From assembly GCA_947172415.1 (NCBI GenBank), contig OX359193.1, positions 7,744,501 to 7,808,500 of the forward strand: a DNA stretch of 64,000 nt, read 5' to 3'. Source of the DNA: Chondrosia reniformis (lineage: Eukaryota; Porifera; Demospongiae; Chondrillida; Chondrillidae). Position numbers and translations under genes: made by a program. The notes below the pieces were generated by a model. The model was not told where the DNA came from, searched no databases, and saw only the letters and a program-made list of their open reading frames with translations. Of this stretch, positions 34,001 through 43,271 are shown piece by piece (positions within the stretch are counted from its first letter, which is position 1; every line of letters starts with the position of its first letter).

Positions 34001-37000
34001 GTCATCGGAAAAGTTGGCCTCAATTTGAATGTATTTGGCCCTAACCCAGTGGCACACTTGCTTGGGAGGAAGTGGGTTAAGGTGGAGAATACTTTGTTAG
34101 TTGGGCTTGCAGAAGATGAGGGGTGTGTCTCTTCAGCCCCTCCCCATGCAGTAGGAGGAGTGTCATTTTCCCGTAAGGATCACAAGTTAGGAGTTATGAT
34201 GTCATCTTTTAATCAAAAGAGAAGTAAAATGGATGGTACTGGAAAATGGCATTTAAGTAAGTTATAACATTAATTACTTTGATGTCCACTTGTTATGCAA
34301 TGCCTACACTTCAATTTTCAGTGAAAGGATATCCAGTCATTGATGGCCGTTTGGAGCTGACAAACTTGACATTGATTGGCTTTACTCAACCAGCATCGTG
34401 TAGCTACAATGTATTTGTGATTGGTAATAATCCGGTTTCACCTGATGCTGTACATCCTGTTGAAATGAGGGGGACAGTCAAAGTGGATGTTCCCAATGAT
34501 AACATAGCCCATTTTTATCCCCCAAATGAGGAATGGATTAACCAGGAGGTATTTTTTTATCTATCTTTGATCACCCTTTTAAGTTGGAGTGTAAATTCTA
34601 ATAGTTCTAATGAAGCCTATATCTGCCATTTTTATATATAATGTACATAATAGTAATACAGTGATACAGTAATGCAGTTAGTACAGTATACATATACATA
34701 TAATTTAGTGAAGCCCCATTGCATGTTTACTATATTACACATGCCATAGGATTGTATTGATATGGATTGTGATGGACCTAAACATGCTCTAGTGAGAGAT
34801 GTGGATGGCTTATTGCTTGATACTAGCCCTCTGGAAGGATCTGTTGTTCCCTATGCTGAAATAAGGTACGTTGCTTCTATTATAGTTCAGTTGAAAAAGA
34901 AGAAAAATGTGAACGTTTGGAATTGAGCCTCTAGATATTTTTTATTAGCCACTTTAGGAATGTACAGTAGCAGAGCATTAAAAAAGTTTTTTAACAGTTT
35001 GAAAAGTGTACAGATGATGAAAATAGTCGAATGTAATCAAAAATTGCTTGTGGTTAATTAATGATAATACATCCCAATAAAGTGGCCATTTCAGCGCTGA
35101 GCGAGTCCTGTAGTATTCTCTGATATATAATTATTTCATGTTGAATCAATGAATCTCTTATTATATATAGGTTTGATCATTCTCGTGTACCAACTGTTTG
35201 GCAGGCATTCCACTCCATGCTAACTGGATCTACATTAGGACCCTATCAAGTGGTGGATGAAATGGGTGTTGTGAGAGGAAGGTAGGATAAGCCTACATAG
35301 GATAGTCACACCTACACTATATTGGTTAAGATGGAGTGTATGGTATGTGGAATGTCTTGCAACTATTTTAACCATTTCCTAATATGTTTCTTGTAGATTT
35401 CTTGCAAATGATTCCTGTACGTGGGTGGAATCGTGGCTGGCATACAAATGCAGCACCCTCCAGCATCACATGTTTGTTATAGAGAGTATGGACGGAGATA
35501 CTGAAGTCCGAAGACTCTCACCTCTGGCATTAACTGGAGGATTGAATGACACTCTCACTGTTATAAGCTATACAGACTTGCTGAATGGACCTATGGATCA
35601 TGGTAAATACGTATATGCTATGGAATTATGAAGATTTATGAGATTTCCTATATGTGTATAATCACTATGATAACCACACCACAACTATTTCATTATTCAA
35701 TACATGTAGCAAGTATTATACACATTACTATGTCATTGTTTAGGTTGGTGTACCTACTATACATGTTTGAAGAGACTGTCTACATTCTACTCGCTGGTGG
35801 CAGAGGGTGGGAATTATAGCATATGGATGACTGGAAGCAATCCAAATGGGCTGAGACTGCATCTTCTAAATGCAGCTCCAGATGATTCTATCCTTGTTAA
35901 CATTTGGTACAAGAATCCTCTTCGTAAAGATGTTTACAAGGTAGCTGCTCCACTATAGGGGGTTTCAGTGTCAAATGTGATCTCTCCATATCTTCATATG
36001 CTCTTTAGAATGGCATTTTAGTGACACCTCTAAATGCAAAATACACTACTAATGGGGCAATATTTGAAGAGTCTGATGATAGCTATATACCAGGACTGGG
36101 AGACACTAGTGGCACAAATTACTTTGATCGTAATTTGCAGGTTTTACGCATTGTAAGTCATTTTGCAAAGTGGCTGCATTTGTGTTGTCAACAGCAATAT
36201 GATTGTACCTCTTTGTATCCTGGTTGTTTTGTAGGCTGTGAGAGGCGCTGAACCAATTGAAATTCGTACTCCTCCCGTTATTCAAGTTTCACTTGATCTT
36301 GCAGTCACTGATGAAGAGTTCTTTGATCAATCAGCCTTAATTTACAACTTAGCTTTTGTCCTAAGAATACCTGTTGATTCAATTCGAGTGGTAAATGTGA
36401 TTGCTGAAGACAGCCAACTCGGCCGCAGAAGAAGACAGATAGACAATACTAATGTAACGGAAATTGTCATAGAAATAGGTTCACCACCTCCAGACATTAT
36501 AGACATTCTTGATACACCAACTGTGGCAGACCAGTACATGGAGGGAAATGGCAATGAGACAGTAGATGAAGAGTCTGATCTCGAGGTGCTGCATGTAACA
36601 GGAGCAGGCAATTACGTACATGTGTGCTATATGAATGCTTTTATTACTTCAATAGGCAGGGGAAACTAATGGAAACGGGCTGAACGACACTTCAGGTCCA
36701 GTTGTTGTGGTAAATTTCTTCAACTTGATTGATTGATCCATGCACCCAACTACATATATGTCATAGAGTATGGTAGTACTCACTAAGTATGGATGGCCAA
36801 AAAACATGGCCGCCCTATTCAATATAAATACATGCATACATATGTGCAATGATGTATTAAGTTATTGCTTGTTGCCTTGTGTATATAGAGTGAAAACCCA
36901 CTGAATGATGATCCTCCGGCCAATGATGATGCCTTTAATGATGAGTACAACCAGGAAGGTGATATGTATCTTGAGTCAATTAATGAGTATAACATGCGTT

Positions 37001-39356
37001 TGGAGGCTTATGAAGAAGTGACTGCCATTGCTGACGATTTAGCAGAATTGGTTCAAACTGGCAACCTAGTGTTAGATAATGTTACTCTACTGGGGGTTAC
37101 CATTGAACTAGCCCCTCCCCCTCCGGCACCAGAGGCTCCTGTGATACCACCAGATTATGAGGATACTGTTAGTAATCCTGTTGAAGAAGTGGAGCCCTAC
37201 AATCCTGTAAGATCTGGTAATGGAACTGGACTTAGCATCAACATTGTTGTTCCACGTCTAGTCTACCTCTCTGTGGAACCTGCTGATGTGGTAAGTCCTG
37301 TAATATCTCCTTCACAAAGTTGTCTCTCCACATAGAATTGTAATTATAATTGTTCAGAGTTCACATCTGGTGTATTTTGAGGTGAAAGCCTTGGATGAGA
37401 ATGGTGATGTGGTACAGTACTTGGGCATCACTAACCCTTGGGAATGTGAGGTAGTTATTGTGCAGGGGGAGACAAAGGAGGAAAGGTAGGGTGGTGCATG
37501 TTGTTGTAATAACATGAGTAGCATATAAGTTTGTTATTTATCTTCTATATATTCCAGTATCCTGCCAACACTTGGTGGAAGATCAACGGAGCCTTTTCTG
37601 AATGGGATAGCCATGTTTTCTAGACTTAGAATTAATGAGCCATCTGATGATGTCATACTCCGCTTGACAACTAATCCTGGTGGTTTGACTGTTGTAAGCA
37701 GACCATTCATGGTCATTGCACCTCCTTCAAACACCAATCGTGAACGAGTTCATTTTAGAATTATTGGACCGGAATATGTAGCCTTTTCTAACACAGAAGA
37801 ATTTGCCTTAGTCTTAGAAGCTTCATTAGCAGAGGTGCTGGACATTGACATTTCCAGACTAGACATTATTTCAGTGAGTAAAAACTAAATTTCATGTGAC
37901 CCCCTTTCAGTGACACTCCATTCCCTATTGCTTTTCCAATTAAAGGTCTTGTCAGGTATTTATATTGAGTTGGACATACTGGAACCATACAGTACAGATC
38001 CATTAAATGTACCTACAGTTTCAGCTACTATACAAGCACTCAGGAAGGTAGCTGATTCTGGTTTTTCAGTAAGTGCTAAATATAGTTCTAATGACTGGGT
38101 ATAATGATTGTTAACTTTGAAACATATTATTGAAAGTGAATAAGACTTCAGTCACTTGCATGGCTGGTCGATGTAATATCTTCCAGAGATTATTCACTTT
38201 TTCATCATTACCTTTACACAGATTTAGTACAATTGACTCCCTTACTTCAACACAATCATTGACTGGGTCACATGCTACTATTAAGCTTTTCCATTGCCTT
38301 CTCCAGATGATATTCAAGGATGAGGCCTTCACTATACTTCCGGGAAGCTTTGGTACTGGTCCCAGAAACAAAGTAGAATTTAATCCCACAACCCTGGTCA
38401 TTGGTCTATGCTCTGCTGTTGGATTGACCCTCCTGATTGTTGTCATAACTCTTTTGATCTTTTGCATTTGTAAGTCACGAAAGAAGAAACCAAAGAAAAA
38501 TAGAATTGTTTCTGCTGAAATGACAGAAAAAGGAAAACAATATCCCGAAGGATGCAGTGTATGTATACGTGTACATGCACTATTGATATAATATATATGT
38601 GTATGAAAGTATATAGAGGATGACTAACTCTCTATATACACCTGCATTGTACTATACTGTACTGTAAGTCATATATACTATATATGGCCATGGTAAGTAT
38701 GGACATAGTTTCTGTTTCATATTATGAGGTGACGGATTCCAGAACCTTATTGGCTTTATCATACACAAATCCAAATAGAGATTGTAACTGTTGTGTGTGT
38801 GTACGTAGAATGCTAGTTATTTTGAGGAAACAGGTGATTTTCATACAGAAGATACTTCATTGTCAAAGTTGGATGAAGTGTAAGTCTGATCCCTATTATC
38901 TCTGCATGTGCTTGTCTCCCAATCATTATGCAATAAGCCAAAAATGTTTTTCTTTTTTAATATAATAATTCCTATTTAACCCCTTTATATTGCCCGATTG
39001 CTTGCTGGATGTGATTTGTGCAACTTCAGTAGATAATGGATAACAATTAATGATATATACTGGGACTGGACTACCATTTTGTTAATCTATATATAATAAC
39101 CAACATACTCCATGTCTCAGTTTTAAGTCTTCTTTTGCTCTATATTACTTTTATTGTGCAAAATATTAGTGAAAAATGCTGGAACAAAGAAATTCCCTCT
39201 CTGTGGTTTCAAGATGAAGAAGATCTTCCTGAAGCTCGTCCTTCCCTTCTTACAACAGTATCAGAAACTGTGATCAAGGACTCTGGCAGGCGAGGAAAGA
39301 TATCTCCTGCTCCGAATGTAATTCAAGTAGCCCCCTTTCAACCACAAGAAGTTTAA
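16061..39356 (+). CDS. PKHD1L1: Fibrocystin-L (PKHD1L1-type) giant type I membrane protein, 57 exons, ~5,175 aa
   Basis: A signal peptide (LLLVSLLVLHTEFVGA) is followed by a huge ectodomain of IPT/TIG repeats, a PA14 domain, cupredoxin-like domains, a concanavalin-like domain, two G8 domains and two parallel beta-helix regions. A single TM helix lies near residue 5040 with a ~120-aa cytoplasmic tail. The order TIG-PA14-TIG-G8-helix-G8-helix-TM is the fibrocystin-L pattern. Animal members are surface or ciliary/stereociliary coat proteins of ~4,200 aa; this one is ~900 aa longer, partly through extra cupredoxin and LamG-like domains. The start may be ATG 16061 or 16082; the latter gives a tighter signal peptide. 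The end of exon 20 (24838 or 24853) and the exon 49/50 junction are the least certain joins. Exon lists are in the block entries below. Confidence 0.92.
16217..16393. repeat. Near-perfect 177-bp palindrome in fibrocystin-L intron 1
   Basis: A ~75-bp arm starting ATTGTAAAGATAATTC is followed after ~22 bp by its reverse complement ending CTTTACA-AT. The arms differ by one 3-bp insertion (GAT at ~16238) and one or two substitutions. A transcript would fold into a long hairpin. The simplest reading is a recent foldback MITE or an inverted duplication. No clear target-site duplication is visible. Confidence 0.9.
17000..17140. repeat. Dispersed intronic repeat, copy 2
   Basis: Contains CCTCATCCAAAGCTCT and ATATAGGCCTTTACTCTAAA followed by the GATGTAGCATGTAAGAAAAA block shared with 3105-3195. 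It lies in intron 3 of the fibrocystin-L gene. Confidence 0.65.
19453..21280 (+). other. PKHD1L1: Fibrocystin-L block 2: jelly-roll-like and unassigned regions (exons 9-14)
   Basis: Exons 19453-19619, 19774-19817, 19927-20127, 20289-20451, 20580-21089, 21209-21280. Residues ~579-770 read like a carbohydrate-binding jelly roll (YSFEEGLDGW, PYLCMAYKIP, GKSFFIDELSF). Residues ~771-964 have no fold I can name. Confidence 0.7.
21395..22678 (+). other. PKHD1L1: Fibrocystin-L block 3: TIG repeats (exons 15-17)
   Basis: Exons 21395-22162, 22238-22425, 22505-22678. At least four TIG domains are visible through the motifs TVTVTGERFGDNSVVWFG, GGLGGGLLVTLAGSGF, GSAGGGDLVTITGMNF and GGQYIHIRGDGFG, each with a later Cys-containing strand. 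Confidence 0.88.
22747..24838 (+). other. PKHD1L1: Fibrocystin-L block 4: degenerate plastocyanin-like domain, TIGs, LamG-like domain (exons 18-20)
   Basis: Exons 22747-22870, 22971-23103, 23172-24838 (alternative end 24853). Residues ~1341-1450 have a plastocyanin frame (LTVHVGDTVQWSW ... FTFHNPGTYYYIS ... GMNGTIHVVD), but the copper His and Cys positions are replaced, so it should not bind copper. TIG-like repeats follow. Residues ~1715-1966 look like a concanavalin/laminin-G fold (GFSVEFWARA, WTHFVITWS, GNLYIGGHPG, FKGYLDEIGLY). Confidence 0.8.
24990..26640 (+). other. PKHD1L1: Fibrocystin-L block 5: three tandem phytocyanin-like domains (exons 21-26)
   Basis: Exons 24990-25126, 25194-25377, 25455-25637, 25909-26088, 26145-26255, 26347-26640. 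Each domain has the phytocyanin plan: an early His, a Cys ~10 residues later, then YFxC-x4-HC-x4-M. Domain B keeps His (25566-25568), Cys (25993-25995), His (26008-26010) and Met (26023-26025) in YFVCTVPTHCQKGM. Domain C keeps His (26241-26243), Cys (26470-26472), His (26485-26487) and Met (26500-26502) in YFLCGVAGHCDAGM. Domain A has Asp, Asn and Asn in place of Cys, His and Met (YFIDSISENCQNGN) but keeps the structural disulfide Cys. Family knowledge: this ligand set forms a type 1 blue-copper site. Copper binding here is inferred. Confidence 0.82.
25750..25860. repeat. Degraded dispersed copy of the 903-1700 repeat
   Basis: TGTATGGTGAGAGATATAGG followed by GCAAAT and AAACCAAAATT recalls the units near 1250. 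It lies in intron 23 of the fibrocystin-L gene. Confidence 0.5.
28380..28488 (+). other. PKHD1L1: GC-AG intron 27 of the fibrocystin-L gene
   Basis: The exon end TTTGCAG is followed by GCAAGT, the textbook GC donor context, and the acceptor is CTTGTTAG. Joining in phase 0 restores the G8 motif GGTLQIGTEENPF. No usable GT donor in that phase is nearby. Confidence 0.85.
29306..29476 (+). repeat. 59-bp direct duplication (112-bp offset) spanning the exon 31 5' splice site
   Basis: 29306-29364 and 29418-29476 match at 57 of 59 positions. Each contains the exon end CAACTCCCATTAG, a donor (GTATGT in copy 1, GTGTGT in copy 2) and the first bases of a MITE terminal repeat. Between them lie two 22-bp copies of GACCTGCATGTGAYCTACACAT. 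Confidence 0.92.
29463..29635. mobile_element. pogo/Tc1-type MITE, 173 bp, flanked by TA
   Basis: The left terminus CAGTGGAATCTCATTATA mirrors the right terminus TATAATGAGATTCTACTA, with TA on both sides. Subterminal GTGAAGC/TTCACTATA repeats are also present. It has no coding capacity and lies in intron 31 of the fibrocystin-L gene. Confidence 0.75.
29884..29954 (+). repeat. 31-bp tandem duplication (~2.3 copies) spanning the exon 32 5' splice site
   Basis: ATGGGACACACCTTCTTTGT followed by GGTAAGCAATG is repeated at 29884, 29915 and (partly) 29946. Copy 1 is the exon end plus the real donor (GTG|GTAAGC at 29904). Copy 2 is an exact decoy inside the intron. Confidence 0.92.
31757..36152 (+). 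other. PKHD1L1: Fibrocystin-L block 7: G8 domain 2, beta-helix 2 (exons 38-48)
   Basis: Exons 31757-31972, 32031-32217, 32278-32433, 32860-33771, 33836-34256, 34322-34548, 34750-34865, 35171-35281, 35397-35602, 35744-35940, 36009-36152. G8-2 spans ~3640-3790 (LWSNHSSWEDQEYPAEGADV, YIFGELKFADEMDLNF, GILTVGSQEEPYQHKA). Beta-helix strands follow (SSIHHGYNTAIGIHRSNGIL). Confidence 0.88.
36235..39356 (+). other. PKHD1L1: Fibrocystin-L block 8: membrane-proximal region, furin-like site, TM, tail (exons 49-57)
   Basis: Exons 36235-36615, 36656-36709, 36889-37290, 37358-37485, 37558-37873, 37946-38068, 38307-38558, 38809-38879, 39170-39356. A tetrabasic LGRRRRQ at residues ~4602-4605 (36424-36435) fits a proprotein-convertase site. 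The region is acidic and Pro-rich (LAPPPPAPEAP). The TM helix LLIVVITLLIFCIC is followed by the stop-transfer KSRKKKPKKN and a short cytoplasmic tail. Exon 49 could instead end at a GC donor after GGAGCAG, giving a slightly shorter product. Confidence 0.85.
36424..36438 (+). other. PKHD1L1: Predicted proprotein-convertase cleavage motif RRRRQ
   Basis: Four consecutive Arg codons lie ~430 residues N-terminal of the TM helix. Fibrocystin family members are known to be shed after convertase cleavage; use of this site is an inference. Confidence 0.55.
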
Positions 39357-39437
39357 GTCTATCACCCAAATAATATACTAATAATATACTAATAATACTG
39401 TAATTATCTAGTAACAATTAGAAAGTTTACCTATGCC

Positions 39438-39443
39438 TTTATT
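39438..39443 (-). terminator. Poly(A) signal for the coiled-coil gene
   Basis: TTTATT on the plus strand reads AATAAA on the minus strand, ~150 bp past the stop codon at 39593. Confidence 0.45.
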
Positions 39444-39472
39444 TACTTTATATTTATATGCACTTGCAAACA

Positions 39473-39478
39473 AATAAA
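39473..39478 (+). terminator. Poly(A) signal for the fibrocystin-L gene
   Basis: AATAAA lies 117 bp after the TAA and beyond the opposing gene's signal, so the two 3' UTRs probably overlap. Confidence 0.5.
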
Positions 39479-39592
39479 ATAAAACAATTACATAGTTTGC
39501 ATATTCAGTAGAGTAATGTACTCAATGTTCATTGATTAACTTAATTGAAAACTCTGCGTGACCACGATGCATAACAAATAAACACTGATTAT

Positions 39593-42500
39593 CTATAAGG
39601 CTTTGTTATTCCTTAAAATCATTCGAACTCTCCCTATGTCTCTATCAACTGCATTCAACCTCTCCTCCATCTTCACCTGCGATATACAGAGAGCAGATAA
39701 GCATATATGTATAAGTATGGCATTAGGGCTAACCTCTTTGAAGTACATATACAGTAGAACACTTACAGTACATACATATTGGCTATGATATCATAATATT
39801 ATACTCAATATATCATATTGCTGATGAAGACCTACAGCTTGAAATACTCTATTTAAAGAATTCTTGTTGCTGTTGCTCAATACCTTTCTAACTCGTCATT
39901 ATCGCAGCAAAGACCTCTATCATTTCATTATACATGTACTGTACATATAACCATTAGTATATATATACACATAATATATATACATAGTATATATGTATAT
40001 GAGTGAACAGACTATATAAATGTCCAGTGCACGTGGTTGCAAGCTCACTTCTTTTTCTTTAATTTCTAAAGTAACTCTTCCTGAGTGTGGAATACGACTC
40101 AGTGCAGCCTCAAGCTATATATACAGCAATGTACATATATCAAGTACATACTCTAACATATGAATACGTGTATATAGGTTATAGGGGTATATACCAAAAC
40201 ACAGCCTTTGGTTCAGTGCACCAGATTTATGGATAAACTAGCACCTAATGATACATAACAGGATGAGGCAGGAGAGGAAGATGTCTTACTTGCTGTTTTT
40301 CTCTCTGAAGCTCAAACAACTGCTTCTCTGCTTTGCTGACCACTTCTTGGTGAGCTTTGACTGAATCAAGACTCTGTAGGAGGAGAACTTGGTCAACTTT
40401 GGAAGCACATCTTCCATATTTGCTAATATTATCAAGTCATGCATAACCTACAATACATCTACATATGTGAATGTATATTTAAGCTAATATTGTCACAATT
40501 TATCAAGTGTTGGTAATCATTCAAGCATGCATACGAACCATTCTCAAAGGCTCCTTGGCTTGGTAACCTAACATAAGATTTAGAAAAGAAAAATTAATTA
40601 AAAATCTAAATATAGCATTTTGGTCCACATGAATAAGATACTGACAGTATGCAAGAGAACCCATGACAGTCATATTTCCTGCGGATAAATATGAGACCTT
40701 TATCATCACTGTAGATAGGTATCATACATGGCAGCCATAGTAGTAGAGTACGTGCTCTAATCTGTACATTCCATAACAATATCTGATTGACTTATTAGGT
40801 AACATGAGTTGTGTGGATGCATTCATACCATCATCAAGATTATATATCTTTTTGGACTTGACAGCATCAAGTGCTGACTCAGCAAGTAGGCTATTCTGAA
40901 GTTCAGACTGTTCTTTTGGTGACAGACTTTCACTGAGTGCTTTGGCTGTAACCTTTGTGACTGAGGGAGTTTGAGGGGAAAACCCTGTAATTAATCCCAC
41001 ATCACTCGGCTCAAGCCATTTTCTCCTTTGAACAGAATGAGCTGGTGTGGATGACTGGTTGCTAGGTGTAACTGGAGTGGATGGAAGCTTGTCAGGTTTT
41101 GCTGGTGTGGATGTGGCTGTTGCATGTAAGGACGTAGTGAGTCTATCGTAAGGCCACCGCTGAGTGGTGTCTGCAGTCTGAACCTGATCACGGGGAGGTG
41201 TGCCCCCTGTATAAATGGCTTCCCTAAATTGGAATATAATAAATAGAGATAATCACATGCAGTCCCCATACCTGAGCTTGATGCAGCCTTACTACTAACT
41301 GCATAATACTATAGTGCACATACCTGGGTTTATCGATTGCATGATTAATTTGAAATTATGCATACTGAATCAATTAATGGCTTGTGGGGGCTTATATACT
41401 CTGAAGCCAACCTTGCAGGGCGATTTGGGTGATACCTGTACATACTCAATTCAGTTTCCAGAGAGACAATCTTCCTGTTGGAGAATACAAAGAACCCAGA
41501 TTCACATTCAGTACCACAGTTCAATGCATACACCTCCCATGCACGCCAAATAATGTTAGACTAAATATATGTAATAATACGTATAAACCAAAAGAGATAA
41601 TAAATAACTATTATGGTATTTGGATTGTTAAGTATATAAACATATATACTTGTGGGGAACTAATTTAAAACCCTAATTAACACAACATATCGTGAAATTT
41701 CTGGGAATTTTCAAATTCTTATTCTTACTGATTTGCCAAGTCCTTCTCCCTGTTAGCCTCATGTAAATGTGCTTGAAGGATAGAGACAGTGGACTCAATG
41801 TCTCTCAACTTTAGCTCAAGGGACATCTTGTCCACATGAAGTTGCCTGTTTTCTGAAAAAGTTACTTCAAGCTCATGCAGTATCTGTGAATGTAGGTAAG
41901 TACAAGTCATTCTGAAAGTTAAAATTATTATATATAAGTAAATTTAAGTATATTTAAGTAAACAGTGTATGTGCACACAGTGATGCAAGAATGCAAGGAA
42001 ATCAATTTCCTAACCTCAGAAAACTTTCCCTCAACCACTTCCCTCTCATGCATCAGCTTAGCTTCACTCTACAAATAAGGGAATGTGTTGTCATAGTAAT
42101 ATAGTTTCCACAAAAGCTGGAGATTGTTTGCCATACTAAATAAAAGTGATTTCAATGCCTTACTGTATAAAACTAAAAATATTTAAAGACAGAAAAACAG
42201 AAACAGGAAACAATAAAGGATACTGATGTCATGTCCAATACTATCCTCTTCAAGGTGCTACAGGTTTAATGTGTACATACACAAACCACTGTGTGAGATT
42301 GTGGTCAGTGAGTGCCATTAGTGAAGTGTGTTTTCATTGTTGAGTGTGACCTACTTCCTTAGTGTCTCTCAATTCCTGTCTGATGTCGTTCAACTCCTCC
42401 TGTAAGCAAGACTTCATGTGATGCAGCTCAGAAATGGTCCTTCTCTCGTCTTCAAGTCTGTCTTGAAGGATAGTCAACATCCTTTCTGTATTGCTGGAGG

Positions 42501-43271
42501 AACGTCTATTTGGTATCTGCAGAACACATTTGAATGCATTGAGGCCCACAGTAGAAGGCTTGGCTATCAAGGTCAAGAACTTACAGATTCCATTTCTTCT
42601 TGCTGCAGTCTTTCTTTCAGTTTTACTGGTGAACTTGTCAATGAAGTGGAGAGCCCTCTTTCATCATGAACTGGTCTCGGCAACACTGTCCAATTACATA
42701 ATTTTGATGGGGTGCAGGTTGATGAATGACTTGACTTTGATGGGGTGCGGTTTGGTGAATGACTTGACTTTGATGGGGTGCGGGTTGATGAATGACTTGA
42801 CTTTGATGGGGTGCGATATGGTGAATGACTTGATTTTGATGGGGAATGCATTACTTGACTATTTATCTTTGAATGGTAACTATCATTAAAATTATGACTT
42901 CTATCTCTATTTAACTGATGCTCCAAAAGATAGATTCTGTGACAAAGTTCGCTAATTTCACTGTCATAGTAGGCTTTTAAATCTTCAACATGCTTTGAAT
43001 GCTTTTCTATTAAAGAAGTCTTTGATACAGACTTAGGGGATTTTTTGAAGACAATATCTAGAGTAGTATCTCTTGAAACTCCGGATGTACTGTCAAAGCT
43101 ATGATGTTCGGGCTTATGTGTGTTACCAGGGAACACCGGGGTTGACTGTTTCATTTCTTTATCTGCTGTGTAATGTTGATATTCCTGTACTGATTCACTG
43201 TCTGTTAAATCTTTCAACTGTGCATCTTTTAAACATTCTTCTTGCAATAACTTTAAATCTCCGAAGTTCAT
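39593..43271 (-). CDS. Coiled-coil protein, possibly MPHOSPH9-like, 584 aa
   Basis: Ten exons close in frame: 43271-42585, 42516-42355, 42068-42015, 41883-41729, 41474-41436, 41223-40829, 40567-40539, 40373-40290, 40114-40049, 39676-39593. The N-terminal ~230 aa are polar, with a short helix (LKAYYDSEISELCHR) and a Ser/Pro-rich repeat. Exons 2-5 encode coiled coil (MLTILQDRLEDERRTISELH). A Thr/Ser/Pro-rich linker follows, then a second coiled coil and a conserved-looking C-terminus LEAALSRIPHSGRVTLE ... DIGRVRMILRN. That C-terminal pattern recalls M-phase phosphoprotein 9, a centrosome/cilium regulator. This is a recollection, so the name is tentative; the gene itself is well supported. It converges on the fibrocystin-L gene. 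Confidence 0.85.
42700..42860 (-). repeat. Coding minisatellite, ~36-bp unit, 4-5 copies
   Basis: On the minus strand the unit encodes TPSKSSHSxxR-type 12-aa repeats in exon 1 of the coiled-coil gene. Each unit contains Ser/Thr-Pro sites suited to proline-directed kinases. Confidence 0.9.

Noticed and set aside
36603..36608. A third GC-AG intron at the end of fibrocystin-L exon 49
   Set aside because: A GT-AG pair (donor after 36615, acceptor before 36656) also closes in frame and is preferred.
40638..40680. Extra exon in the coiled-coil gene (minus strand, after an acceptor CGCAG)
   Set aside because: It has an open phase and a possible donor, but the gene closes in frame without it and the sequence is not coiled-coil-like; it may be an alternative exon.
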